A stretch of 29,326 nucleotides of DNA from CALBZG01 sp964486295 (GCA_964486295.1 CAZAMF010000016.1:1-29326); one strand, 5' to 3'. Positions 15,842 through 24,820 are shown, counted from the stretch's first letter. The notes: generated by a model not told the origin, from the letters alone. Numbers and translations are program-made.

Positions 15842-16495
15842 ATGACTAAACTGGCACCATCAATACTTTCGGCGGATTTTTCGAAACTCGGCGAAGATGT
15901 GAACACGATTGAACGGGCGGGCGCTCATTTGATCCATGTCGATGTTATGGATGGGCATTTTGTGCCCAACATCAGCTATGGCGCATGTGTGATGAAAAGC
16001 CTGAATAATAAAACTGAATTGCCCTATGATGTACATCTGATGATTGAAGATCCTGATAAATATGCTGCCGACTTTGTCACCGATAAGACTGCATACATTA
16101 CAATCCACCAGGAGGCGGTTTCGCATCTGAACCGTAGTGTCAGTTACATCAAAAGTCTGGGCGTCCGGGCAGGAGTGTCGATCAATCCGGCAACGCCGGT
16201 TTCCACACTGGAAAACATCTTACCTGATGTGGATCTGGTTCTTGTCATGTCTGTAAACCCGGGCTTTGGCGGCCAGAAATTCATCGCCGGGTGCCTTGAT
16301 AAAGTAAAAGCCTTGAAAAGAATCAGGGATGAAAAGGGATATGACTTTGAGATTGAAATAGACGGTGGTGTCAATCTGGATAATGCCAGGGACGCTGTCG
16401 AGGCGGGCGCCGATATTATCGTAGTGGGTTCTGCCATATTCAAAGATGGCGAGATCGAGGAAATGACAAAGGAATTTCTGGAGAAAATAAAATGA
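15842..16495 (+). CDS. rpe: Ribulose-phosphate 3-epimerase
   Basis: It interconverts ribulose 5-phosphate and xylulose 5-phosphate in the pentose phosphate pathway. This 217-residue TIM barrel begins KLAPSILSADF. The metal ligands and acid/base residues are His32, Asp34, His65 and Asp174, in HVDVMDGHFVPN, DVHLMIE and EIDGGV. The phosphate-binding end is VVGSAIF. The ATG at 15842 is preferred to 15836, because the GGGGG ribosome site ends directly before 15836. It is the last gene of the block; a terminator follows. The thiN gene that often follows rpe is absent. Confidence 0.97.
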   Translation: MTKLAPSILSADFSKLGEDVNTIERAGAHLIHVDVMDGHFVPNISYGACVMKSLNNKTELPYDVHLMIEDPDKYAADFVTDKTAYITIHQEAVSHLNRSVSYIKSLGVRAGVSINPATPVSTLENILPDVDLVLVMSVNPGFGGQKFIAGCLDKVKALKRIRDEKGYDFEIEIDGGVNLDNARDAVEAGADIIVVGSAIFKDGEIEEMTKEFLEKIK

Positions 16496-16571
16496 TTCGA
16501 TTGATCTGAACACGCTCGGCGCATATTTTATTTGATCAATCAGAAAGCCGAAAAATTAATATTAAAATCAC

Positions 16572-16598
16572 AAGGACCCTGTTTAACGGGTCCTTTTT
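16572..16598 (+). terminator. Rho-independent terminator closing the priA-rpe block
   Basis: AAGGACCC (16572-16579) pairs perfectly with GGGTCCTT (16588-16595) around an 8-nt loop, with a T run through 16598. Confidence 0.93.
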
Positions 16599-16659
16599 CA
16601 GTACATAACATAACTAATGAACATCATCTCAGTTGAAGAGTGCAGTAGGAGATGGGGAT

Positions 16660-19338
16660 ATGCCTAAAATGAATAATGATCCTAAGAAAGATGGATCTTA
16701 TGATTCGTTCGCATTTGAAAAACTGCTGGAATTCTCCGTTATGGAAACAGAAGCCAGCCTTGATAAAATGAAGAGTTTCCGCCAGGGTCTGAGCCGTGCC
16801 GAAGTTGAACGCAGGCAGAGCGACTTTGGCCTGAACGTTATTTCTCACAAAAAATCAGACTCGCTTTTCAAGCGGTTGTTGAAGGCATTTGTCAATCCAT
16901 TTACCGTCGTGCTCTTTGTTCTGGCAACGCTTTCTCTTTTTACAGATGTTATACTTGCTGATGATAAGAATCCAAGGTCGGTCATTCTGATCACTTCCAT
17001 GGTATTGCTCAGCGGTGTTCTGCGCTTTGTGCAGGAAAGCCGTTCTAACAAGGCGGCTGATAAATTGAAAGCAATGGTTCATACCACAGCCATGGTTGAA
17101 CGCATGGAGACCGGGACTCAGGAATTGCCTCTTGCTCAGATCGTTCCCGGCGATATTATCCATATTTCGGCCGGTGATATGATTCCTGCTGATGTACGGC
17201 TCATTGAATCGAAGGACTTGTTTGTTGATCAGTCAACTCTGACAGGCGAGAGCGAGCCGGTTGAAAAATTTCACGCTGCTTCGGAAATACATGGGTCAGC
17301 CATTACAGACCTGATCAATATCGCTTTTATGGGCAGCTATGCTGTCAGCGGAACAGCAGTGGCTGTGGTTTTAGCCACTGGGGACAGAACTTGCTTCGGA
17401 TCCATGGCCTTAGCCATAACCGGTCGGTCTGCTGAAACCAGTTTTGATAAAGGGATCAATTCAGTCAGTTGGCTGTTGGTCCGGTTTATTATTATTATGA
17501 TCCCGGTCGTTTTCTTTGTGAATGGTTTTACGAAAGGCAACTGGTTTGAGGCATTTCTATTCGCTTTATCTGTAGCGGTGGGAATCACGCCTGAAATGCT
17601 GCCTATGATCGTGACTACAAATCTTGCTAAAGGAGCTGTATCCATGGCTCGCAAGAAAACAGTGGTGAAGCATCTTGATTCCATGCAGAATTTCGGCGCC
17701 ATGAATATCCTTTGTACGGACAAGACAGGAACCATCACGCAAAACCGAGTTGTTCTTGAATATCATTTAAATATCTACGGAGAAGACGACAAACGTGTAC
17801 TTCGTCATGCTTTTCTGAACAGCCATTTTCAGACGGGACTCCGGAATCTGATGGATGAGGCAATCCTAGGCCATTGGGAAGAAGAAGGGTTCGACAGTCT
17901 GATGAAGAAATACGAGAAAGTAGATGAAGTGCCCTACGATTTCAGCAGAAGACGAATGAGCGTTGTTGTGCGGGATGATGCGGGCAAAACGCAAATGATC
18001 ACAAAAGGAGCCGTGGAGGAGATGCTTAGCATTTGCACAACGGCAGAATATGACGGCAAACACGAACCGATCACAGAAACTTTGTTGACTAAAATTACTG
18101 AAACAGTCGAAAAGTTGAATCGTCAGGGTATGCGGGTGATTGCAGTGGCACAGAAGGATGATCCGCCGTCTACCGGTGAATTCAGCGTTCTTGATGAAAA
18201 AGAAATGGTTCTGATGGGGTATCTTGCTTTTCTGGATCCGCCAAAAGATACCGCTGCCTCAGCCATTAAAACTCTATCTGATGACGGTATTATTGTTAAA
18301 GTGCTGACCGGCGACAATGAGGCAGTAGCAAGGTGTATCTGCAAGCAGGTGGGTATGCAGGCCGAAGAGCTGTTATTGGGCAGCGAGGTTGATTCGATGG
18401 ATGACAAGGCGCTTCAACAGAGAGCCATGTCTGTTGATGTATTTGCAAAGATTACTCCCCAGCAAAAGGCCAGGATTGTGCGCGTATTGCGTGAAGGCGG
18501 AAATACCGTGGGTTTTCTCGGGGATGGGATCAATGATGCTGCTGCCATGCAGGAGGCGGATGTCGGCATTTCGGTGGATACTGCGGTTGATATAGCGAAG
18601 GAATCGGCTGATATTATTTTGATGGAAAAGGATTTAAAAGTCCTTGGAGAGGGAGTCCTGGAAGGCCGAAAAACATTTGGGAATATCATTAAATATATTA
18701 AAATGACGGCTAGCTCAAACTTCGGGAACATGTTTTCAGTTGTGGCCGCAAGTGCTTTCCTTCCATTTTTGCCGATGATGCCGATCCAGATCCTTACACT
18801 TAATTTTATATATGATATTTCATGCTCAGCAATTCCATGGGATCATATGGACGCGGAATATACCAGAAAACCACGCAAATGGGATGCCTCATCAATAGGG
18901 CGTTTCATGGTCCGGATCGGGCCGGCCAGTTCGGTTTTCGACATCACCACATATATTATTATGTTCTTTGTGATATGCCCTGAGGTCTGCGGAGGCCCGT
19001 TCGGTGCGCCAGGTGTTGATTCCGTTCTTTTTATTTCGCTTTTCAATGCAGGCTGGTTTGTTGAGAGCCTGTGCTCGCAAACGTTGGTTATTCATATGAT
19101 ACGCACTCAGAAAATACCTTTTCTGCAAAGCCGTGCTTCCCTGCCTTTGCTGATGATGACCAGCACGTCAATTATTGTAGGATCCTTTATCCCATACACA
19201 GCATTCGGGAGAGCCATCGGGATGTCTGGGATGCCAGGCAACTATTTCCTCTGGCTTGCGGGTATGATTCTCTGCTATATGGTTCTTGTAACAATCCTGA
19301 AGAATCTTTATATCAGAAAGTATGGCGAATTACTATAA
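16660..19338 (+). CDS. mgtA: Magnesium-translocating P-type ATPase (MgtA/MgtB type)
   Basis: This P-type (IIIB) ATPase imports Mg2+. From the chosen start it has 892 residues, the normal size. The actuator loop TGES is near 195-198. The phosphorylated Asp354 lies in CTDKTGTITQN. The nucleotide domain follows, then TGDN, and the hinge motif GDGINDAAA is near 621. Membrane helix pairs lie before and after the actuator domain, and a C-terminal helix bundle follows the hinge. The type III features include the EMLPMIV segment and the C-terminal half with MPIQILTLNFIYD. The ATG at 16660 has AGGAGA (16647-16652) 7 nt upstream; the TTG at 16633 is unsupported. It begins after a terminator, and I see no M-box or other leader. 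A metallophosphoesterase gene follows in the same direction. Confidence 0.96.
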   Translation: MPKMNNDPKKDGSYDSFAFEKLLEFSVMETEASLDKMKSFRQGLSRAEVERRQSDFGLNVISHKKSDSLFKRLLKAFVNPFTVVLFVLATLSLFTDVILADDKNPRSVILITSMVLLSGVLRFVQESRSNKAADKLKAMVHTTAMVERMETGTQELPLAQIVPGDIIHISAGDMIPADVRLIESKDLFVDQSTLTGESEPVEKFHAASEIHGSAITDLINIAFMGSYAVSGTAVAVVLATGDRTCFGSMALAITGRSAETSFDKGINSVSWLLVRFIIIMIPVVFFVNGFTKGNWFEAFLFALSVAVGITPEMLPMIVTTNLAKGAVSMARKKTVVKHLDSMQNFGAMNILCTDKTGTITQNRVVLEYHLNIYGEDDKRVLRHAFLNSHFQTGLRNLMDEAILGHWEEEGFDSLMKKYEKVDEVPYDFSRRRMSVVVRDDAGKTQMITKGAVEEMLSICTTAEYDGKHEPITETLLTKITETVEKLNRQGMRVIAVAQKDDPPSTGEFSVLDEKEMVLMGYLAFLDPPKDTAASAIKTLSDDGIIVKVLTGDNEAVARCICKQVGMQAEELLLGSEVDSMDDKALQQRAMSVDVFAKITPQQKARIVRVLREGGNTVGFLGDGINDAAAMQEADVGISVDTAVDIAKESADIILMEKDLKVLGEGVLEGRKTFGNIIKYIKMTASSNFGNMFSVVAASAFLPFLPMMPIQILTLNFIYDISCSAIPWDHMDAEYTRKPRKWDASSIGRFMVRIGPASSVFDITTYIIMFFVICPEVCGGPFGAPGVDSVLFISLFNAGWFVESLCSQTLVIHMIRTQKIPFLQSRASLPLLMMTSTSIIVGSFIPYTAFGRAIGMSGMPGNYFLWLAGMILCYMVLVTILKNLYIRKYGELL

Positions 19339-19368
19339 AAATCGAGTAGTTATGAAGGGGCGATACCG

Positions 19369-20865
19369 ATGAAAAAAAACATTAGCAAATTGATCATTGC
19401 CGGAATAATCATCATTCTGAGTATCATTTTTTATTATGGATACCAGCATTTTAATGTTGCAGAGAACTTCACCCCGATTTCTTATAATTTTGATCCCACG
19501 GATTCCTCATCCACCTATAACTGGGAGGGTGCTGAAGTAAAAATTCAGGGGGGTTTTGTGAAGGGGACCATCATTGATGACCGGAATATCAAGAACCTTG
19601 TTCTGCGCTCGCTCTCTCCAACACCTGTCATTACAGTGAAGAACAACGGAAATTCTGAAGGGGTTATTAATATACAAGTTGAAAATGTCAATCCTGTGAA
19701 TATTAATGTGCAGGGATCAAAAATAAAGGAACACGAAGTCTTGGATCCGCATACCCTGGGGGTCACCTTCAATCTGAAGCAAGGCGAAACCGGTACTGTT
19801 GAAGTGATACCGGATCAAAATTCCGGAGGCCTTGAATTCATTGTACTTGGGGATAACAGAAATGGATATCAGACATTTTCGCAGATCATAGATCAGATCA
19901 ATACCATCAACCCGGCCTTTGTAATAGATAACGGTGATCTGGTATATGGCGGGGAACCCAACAAGTACAGACTGTTCAATGAAACTGTATCTAAATTGCG
20001 GGTACCGTTATATACGACACTGGGCAATCATGATATACGGGAAAACGGAAGAACAGTCTATACAGAATTATTTGGACCGCCATACTATTCATTTGATTAT
20101 GACGGATGCAGATTCATATTTCTGGATAGCTCCAGAGGTTGGGCTGAGAAGCGTGCAATCACTGAAGAGCAGTATGTGTGGCTGGAAAAAATGTTAGCTG
20201 GCGCGTCGGCACAGAAAATATTTGTTTTCACGCATATTCCTTCAACCGATCCCCGGGATAACCTTGAAAAAAATTCTTACCCGGATGAACCGGGCATCCA
20301 AAAACAGCCGTTTTTTGAACGGCTTTTAAACGACTACGCTCAAAATAAGAGTAAGGATCACGGATTTCCTGATCCAAAGGAAGCAGCCAGATTTGAAAAA
20401 CTCATGGAAGAATACAAAGTGGATACGGTGTTCACTTCTCACATCCATAGTTATTTCAGCTTTGAAAAAAATGGAGTAAATTATATCATCAGCGGGGGCG
20501 CCGGCGCAGAATTGCTTACAACTGACAGTTATTATCATTACATGAGAGTCAGGATTTCCGGTGAAGAAAATCACATTGAAATTGTGCAGCTCCCATCTCC
20601 TACGAATATCATCCAGGAAAGATTTCTGGCTGCAGGCATCCTGTTTGCAAATTCAATCTACAAGGAATATAAGACCACCGTCATTTTAATAGGAGTTTTT
20701 CTTGCTTTCATGCTCTTCTGGCTTCTTTTCAGGACTTATCATCGTTGGGGGAAGTCCGTGAAGTTTATAGTAGGGTGGCTGATCGATGTTGTTCAATATG
20801 CATTCAAGAGATTTAAAGATCGAAAAGCTGTTTTGAAGAAAGCAAAGAATACCGACAAGCAATAA
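19369..20865 (+). CDS. Membrane-anchored calcineurin-like metallophosphoesterase
   Basis: This 498-residue protein has an N-terminal membrane segment (about 5-25), a beta-rich region (about 40-150), a metallophosphoesterase domain (155-405) and a second membrane helix near the C terminus (435-456) with a basic tail. Phosphoesterase motifs visible are GDNRNG (161-166), NGDLVYGG (188-195), GNHD (219-222), FTHIP (His289) and SHIH (357-360). The first motif lacks the usual GDxH histidine and has Arg164 instead. If both helices span, the catalytic domain is extracellular. The substrate is unknown. It starts 30 nt after mgtA with GAAGGGG upstream, so it may be co-expressed with the Mg2+ pump. Confidence 0.88.
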   Translation: MKKNISKLIIAGIIIILSIIFYYGYQHFNVAENFTPISYNFDPTDSSSTYNWEGAEVKIQGGFVKGTIIDDRNIKNLVLRSLSPTPVITVKNNGNSEGVINIQVENVNPVNINVQGSKIKEHEVLDPHTLGVTFNLKQGETGTVEVIPDQNSGGLEFIVLGDNRNGYQTFSQIIDQINTINPAFVIDNGDLVYGGEPNKYRLFNETVSKLRVPLYTTLGNHDIRENGRTVYTELFGPPYYSFDYDGCRFIFLDSSRGWAEKRAITEEQYVWLEKMLAGASAQKIFVFTHIPSTDPRDNLEKNSYPDEPGIQKQPFFERLLNDYAQNKSKDHGFPDPKEAARFEKLMEEYKVDTVFTSHIHSYFSFEKNGVNYIISGGAGAELLTTDSYYHYMRVRISGEENHIEIVQLPSPTNIIQERFLAAGILFANSIYKEYKTTVILIGVFLAFMLFWLLFRTYHRWGKSVKFIVGWLIDVVQYAFKRFKDRKAVLKKAKNTDKQ

Positions 20866-20925
20866 CCATTAGCATGATCAATTTAAATATTGAAATAGTA
20901 AACAGAATAAAAACTGCTCATTGAT

Positions 20926-20949
20926 GACGCACCTTTAGGTGCGTCTTTT
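20926..20949 (+). terminator. Rho-independent terminator after the phosphoesterase
   Basis: GACGCACC (20926-20933) pairs perfectly with GGTGCGTC (20938-20945) around TTTA, followed by TTTT. It isolates the Tad-like operon downstream. Confidence 0.92.
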
Positions 20950-20970
20950 ATGTAGGTTTATAAAAGAGTG

Positions 20971-20998
20971 TTGACATTTTATGGTAAATATATATAAT
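20971..20998 (+). promoter_or_regulatory. Strong sigma-A promoter of the Tad-like operon
   Basis: A perfect -35 TTGACA (20971-20976) and a perfect -10 TATAAT (20993-20998) are 16 bp apart. The transcript should start near 21005, about 38 nt before the first gene's preferred start. Confidence 0.88.
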
Positions 20999-21018
20999 AA
21001 CAAGTATACCATAAAATG
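20975..21018. promoter_or_regulatory. 12-bp perfect inverted repeat straddling the promoter (candidate operator)
   Basis: CATTTTATGGTA (20975-20986) and its exact reverse complement TACCATAAAATG (21007-21018) are 20 nt apart. The left arm overlaps the end of the -35 box and the spacer; the right arm lies just after the likely transcription start. The -10 box is near the centre. The arm centres are 32 bp apart, about three helix turns, so two bound dimers would face the same side. The left arm is mostly not transcribed, so this is a DNA-level signal rather than an RNA hairpin. The regulator is unknown. Confidence 0.6.
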
Positions 21019-21042
21019 GAAAATATTGATGAGGAGGTCATG

Positions 21043-21690
21043 ATGCGATTCGTTAAGCCGTTGATCGGAGTATTCCTGATACTAGTTGCCGCGGGCGGAT
21101 TGATTTACTGGGAAATTCAGGGCAGACAAATGATTATGCAGGAGCAGGTAGCGGTGGCAGCCCGCCCGCTTATGCCGGGAGAAAAGGTCAGCCATGAGAT
21201 GATTTCAATTGTAAGTGTTGATCATAACAGCGTGATGGACGGCGCGCTGAACGGGAACAATATTAAATCTGTACAAGGGAAATTAGTGAAACAGTACATC
21301 CCGAAAAACGCGCAAGTATCTGCAGCGTATTTCACTTGCGAAAACATAGATTTGCCAGAGGGAAACTCAATTTTTATGCTGAAACCGGGGTGGATCGATG
21401 GAAGAAGCAGTTCGCTCAGAAAAGGAGACCGGATCGAAATTTATGACGACTTTGGGGAGATCTATTTTGGAACATTTAAAGTGGCTTTCGTCAAAGATGA
21501 TGCCGATATGGAAGTGGCATCGACTGCTAATGATGAAAACAGCGGATTTATACTGGAAAGGAAGGATTCGACAGGGTCTGTAAGCTGCATCGAAATCATC
21601 ACAACAGTTCAGAAGTATAGCGAGATCGTGAGATTTATTGAAGAAACAGGGAAAGGACTCCTGATCGTTCAGTCAGGTGACAATTTATGA
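21043..21690 (+). CDS. CpaB-like SAF-domain protein (Tad-like operon)
   Basis: This 215-residue protein has one N-terminal membrane helix (about 5-23), followed by a SAF-like domain beginning VAVAARPLMPGEKVSHEMIS (about 36-95). The second half includes ERKDS and a C-terminal EIITTVQKYSEIVRF segment. This matches the CpaB/RcpC family of Tad/Flp pilus systems, in a form suited to a Gram-positive without an outer-membrane secretin. In-frame ATGs lie at 21016, 21040 and 21043. GAGGAGG (21031-21037) best fits 21043, and 21016 lies inside the inverted repeat close to the transcript end. It is the first gene of the operon; its stop overlaps the next start (ATGA). Confidence 0.72.
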   Translation: MRFVKPLIGVFLILVAAGGLIYWEIQGRQMIMQEQVAVAARPLMPGEKVSHEMISIVSVDHNSVMDGALNGNNIKSVQGKLVKQYIPKNAQVSAAYFTCENIDLPEGNSIFMLKPGWIDGRSSSLRKGDRIEIYDDFGEIYFGTFKVAFVKDDADMEVASTANDENSGFILERKDSTGSVSCIEIITTVQKYSEIVRFIEETGKGLLIVQSGDNL

Positions 21691-22466
21691 ATAGAATATT
21701 TTCATTTCATGGGAGTGATCACAAAAGCGGGTGCACCATGTTGTCTCAGTCGGTTGCCGAGTTCCTCGCTGATCATCTGAAAGAAGCCTCTGTACTGCTG
21801 ATTTTTTTAAATGGGAAAAAAAGCATGGAATTCATTAGTGAAGACATCATAACCATCGACCAATTTAAAAGCAGACTGGACAGCGGTATGCCTATTGATG
21901 AGACACTGCTCAGAGACTGCAGAAGAAAGGATAACCTTTGCGTGATCGGAGGGCTTCGTAATGAGTTGGAACATCGGAGATATCACCCTGAGACTGCGCA
22001 TAAGCTACTGGAAGAATTGGCGAAGAGATTTGACATCATCATTGCAGATACCGGGAATGAAATTGACAACGGACTTGCATTGGGAGGTCTGCTTGCCGGC
22101 GGCAAAAACTGTATGGTTCTCACTCAGAACGAAGCGAGCATAGCCCGATATGAAGAGCTACGCAGCATATATGGCCAATTATCACTTAAATTTGATTATT
22201 ACCTCATCAACAAATACAGTGCCAGAGAACCGTATTCATTGAAGTATATAAGAAACCGTCTTGACAATACGAAGAATACACTGATGAAAGTTTCATTGAG
22301 CGGACACGGACATCAGGCGGAAGCAGAAAAAAGGACTCTATTGAATTTTGATAATGATGATTACACGGCGGATATTATGGTGCTGGCGTCTGCAGTGGCA
22401 AAGGATATCGGCGCGGGTGAAATTAAAACTCAGAGGAATAACAGAATATGGAGATGTTTTATTTAG
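21687..22466 (+). CDS. CpaE/TadZ-like MinD-superfamily protein with degenerate P-loop
   Basis: This 259-residue protein has a MinD/ParA-like layout: an N-terminal strand and loop (IFSFHGSDHKSGCTM, 4-18), a hydrophobic strand with FDIIIADTG (115-123) matching the switch/Walker B region, and LINKYS (173-178) near the usual base-recognition strand. The P-loop is degenerate. Where KGGxGKT is expected it reads HKSGCT, with Cys16 in place of the catalytic lysine. TadZ proteins of Tad systems are known for atypical Walker A motifs, so it probably places the machine rather than hydrolysing ATP strongly. It overlaps the previous gene by 4 nt and the next by 19 nt. Confidence 0.7.
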   Translation: MNRIFSFHGSDHKSGCTMLSQSVAEFLADHLKEASVLLIFLNGKKSMEFISEDIITIDQFKSRLDSGMPIDETLLRDCRRKDNLCVIGGLRNELEHRRYHPETAHKLLEELAKRFDIIIADTGNEIDNGLALGGLLAGGKNCMVLTQNEASIARYEELRSIYGQLSLKFDYYLINKYSAREPYSLKYIRNRLDNTKNTLMKVSLSGHGHQAEAEKRTLLNFDNDDYTADIMVLASAVAKDIGAGEIKTQRNNRIWRCFI

Positions 22467-23842
22467 AAGAACATATAACCGGCATGGAGCAAATTTCGGG
22501 CAGCAAAAAAGAAGTGCTATCTTTCAATGGATTATGCCGATCTGTAAGCAGATACTTTCAGACAGAGTGGGAAAGTTCGGCGGAAAATGCCCGGGAGACA
22601 CTGGAGATACAGAAGAAAGCCATCATTGGATATGACTGTGAAGTGATGTTTTTTAAAAACAAAATCAGAGAATATGTAAAAATGATCGGCGCATCCAAAA
22701 CCAAATACCCTGACTGGTATGAAACCCTTGAAGATGCCGTGTATCATGAAAACTGGGGTTTGGCGGGCATAGCCCAATGGTTTTCCCATGCATACAAAGA
22801 ATCCTCCTCGGCGAAGGTAATAGGAAATCGCATTTATTTTCTTGATCAGGGCAGGATGATAATTCAAAAGCAGCGCATTTCTCAAGATCGCAGAGAACAA
22901 CTGATCAGAGCTTTCCTTCTGCTGAAGCCAGACGAAAGGCTTGATAAAGATTTTCATGAGCTTTATATGATAGATGGGACCAGAGTGACGATCTTTAGGG
23001 GCAATATGGTGAAAAAAGACCAGGACGTAATCATATTCAGAAGATATATCATTCCAGATTACACTTTTGAAGAACAGGCCAGCCGGGGCACGATTCCATG
23101 GGAAGCGGTTCCGTTATTTAAGGCTATGGTCCCTCTTGGGTTTAATATCGCTGTTACCGGAGCGGTTCGAACCAGCAAAACCACGTTTCTATCCACATGG
23201 CAAAGATATGAATCTAAAGATCTCGAAGGCGTTATGGTGGAGACGGACCCCGAAGTGCCGCTTCACAAGCTGATGCCGGAGGCCCCAATTGTTCAGATCC
23301 TTGCAGACAATGATCAATTGAAGGGTGTAACCAAAAATTTAATGAGGAGCGATGCAGATTATATTATTATGGCCGAAGCCAGAGAGGGCACAGCCCTGGA
23401 CACTGTGCTAAAAATCGCCAGTAAGGGAACAAAACGAGTAAAAATTACTTTTCACGCCAGGGAACCGATGGATTTTCCTTATGACGTAGCTTCGGAAATC
23501 GTAAAAAGCATGGGTGGGGATATTCATTATACGGCCTGCCGGGTAGCCGCAAGCTTTGACTATATTTTTCACCTGGTTCAGTTGCCGGATAAAAACAGAA
23601 AACGATTGAAGAGCATTTATGAAATGTCACTGGACCGGACAACGCAGGAAATAAAAATGAAAAAAATATGTATGTATTGTCATGACAGCGATTCATGGAG
23701 ATGGTTCGATACTATTTCGAATGAGAAATGCGAAATTGCAAAGGAAGAAGATCCTGAAGCATATATTGAATTTATGAGCATTCACCGGGATATACTAAAA
23801 AACTTCAGGGATGAACTTGGAGAAACGGAGGCGGACAACTAA
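22448..23842 (+). CDS. CpaF/TadA-like secretion ATPase, divergent
   Basis: This 464-residue protein is a VirB11/CpaF-type motor ATPase. A poorly conserved N-terminal part (1-120) precedes the family-like segments DERLDKDFHELYMIDGTRVT (162-181) and VIIFRRY (194-200). Walker A reads GAVRTSKT (238-245) instead of GGTGSGKT; Lys244 is kept but the preceding Gly is Ser. The Asp box is ETDPEVPLHKL (265-275). The Walker B/Glu segment is YIIMAEAREG (305-314) with Glu310, where CpaF has VGEVRG. The His box is KITFHARE with His336. ATP use is plausible because Lys, Glu and His are kept. AGAGGA (22432-22437) lies 10 nt before the ATG. It should drive the pilus or secretion apparatus formed by the neighbours. 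Confidence 0.82.
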   Translation: MEMFYLEEHITGMEQISGSKKEVLSFNGLCRSVSRYFQTEWESSAENARETLEIQKKAIIGYDCEVMFFKNKIREYVKMIGASKTKYPDWYETLEDAVYHENWGLAGIAQWFSHAYKESSSAKVIGNRIYFLDQGRMIIQKQRISQDRREQLIRAFLLLKPDERLDKDFHELYMIDGTRVTIFRGNMVKKDQDVIIFRRYIIPDYTFEEQASRGTIPWEAVPLFKAMVPLGFNIAVTGAVRTSKTTFLSTWQRYESKDLEGVMVETDPEVPLHKLMPEAPIVQILADNDQLKGVTKNLMRSDADYIIMAEAREGTALDTVLKIASKGTKRVKITFHAREPMDFPYDVASEIVKSMGGDIHYTACRVAASFDYIFHLVQLPDKNRKRLKSIYEMSLDRTTQEIKMKKICMYCHDSDSWRWFDTISNEKCEIAKEEDPEAYIEFMSIHRDILKNFRDELGETEADN

Positions 23843-24786
23843 TGAGCGCATTTTTAGCCATCGCAATTCCGGCTGCGACTTATGTCATTTTGACCGTGGG
23901 GATCACGATGATCTTCGGGGATTCACTGAAAAAAGCCTTGCTTGAATTCAGAATGAGAAAACGGTTGCGTGAAAGGCGAAGGGGCATGAAAGAATCCGAC
24001 AGCCTGACAAAGCACTTGGATCTGATGTTGAAAACCGTTTTCAAAAGAAATGTTCCTGCAGGATTATTCACAGCGGTTACGCTATTGATTTTCGGGTCTG
24101 TTTATTTCGCCGCTTTACAAGTCCTCGATCCAGGTGCAGCCGTCATATCCGCAATCATCGTTGCATTATTTCCTTATCTGATCATCCGGATCCGATTAGA
24201 AAATATCAGAAAGAAGAGCAGCTTCGAAGGGGAATCATTCATTGGTGAATTTCTGGCTCAGTACAGAATCTGCAGATACAACGTGTTCGAGACGATGGCG
24301 AAGATGGCCGAAGAAAAAAATAAAGCCGAAACCTGTGTCGGACTGATTCGTAGGATTTTGTTCCTGACAAGAAACAGTATCCGGGAATCTGTTGTCAAGG
24401 AAGCAACCGGCAGCTTCTCCTATGCCGTTAATACGAATTGGGCCCGGATGTTTGCCTTTAACCTGAAAACGGCCATTATAACGGGAGAGAACGTTTCTTT
24501 GGCAGTGGAAGATGTCTTTCTTCAGCTGCGCGAAGCAAGGACTCTGGGAGAAGAAAGAATCAGGATGAATGCGGAAGCAACCCGTATAGTAATCTTCCTT
24601 ATACCGGTTATGTATATTGCCACCGTACTCATATCCGTAAAATATGTCGGGCTGTCCTGGACAGAGTACATTCATAATCAGTTTGGGACTCCGGAAGGGT
24701 TTATGCTCCTGCTGGTGATCATTGTCATGTTTCTGATCAATATTGTAATCATCGAAGTGGTGAACAACCAGCGATTTGATTTTTGA
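23842..24786 (+). CDS. TadB-like membrane platform protein
   Basis: This 314-residue integral membrane protein has hydrophobic segments at about 4-24, 73-93, 98-117, 248-266 and 287-307. A long cytosolic stretch (about 120-245) holds a helix-rich region typical of the GspF/TadB/TadC inner-membrane platform family. A basic cluster (39-48) follows the first helix. Its ATG shares one base with the stop of the CpaF-like gene (TAATG), which is typical of tadA-tadB coupling. Assignment rests mainly on topology and position; sequence motifs of this family are weak. Confidence 0.65.
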   Translation: MSAFLAIAIPAATYVILTVGITMIFGDSLKKALLEFRMRKRLRERRRGMKESDSLTKHLDLMLKTVFKRNVPAGLFTAVTLLIFGSVYFAALQVLDPGAAVISAIIVALFPYLIIRIRLENIRKKSSFEGESFIGEFLAQYRICRYNVFETMAKMAEEKNKAETCVGLIRRILFLTRNSIRESVVKEATGSFSYAVNTNWARMFAFNLKTAIITGENVSLAVEDVFLQLREARTLGEERIRMNAEATRIVIFLIPVMYIATVLISVKYVGLSWTEYIHNQFGTPEGFMLLLVIIVMFLINIVIIEVVNNQRFDF

Positions 24787-24820
24787 CAAGGTTTGCTTTG
24801 GGGGAATAGAAGGAGCAGAA

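Noticed and set aside
16496..16659. M-box or other riboswitch before mgtA
   Set aside because: The space is mostly the rpe terminator, and I could not find the conserved multi-stem layout.
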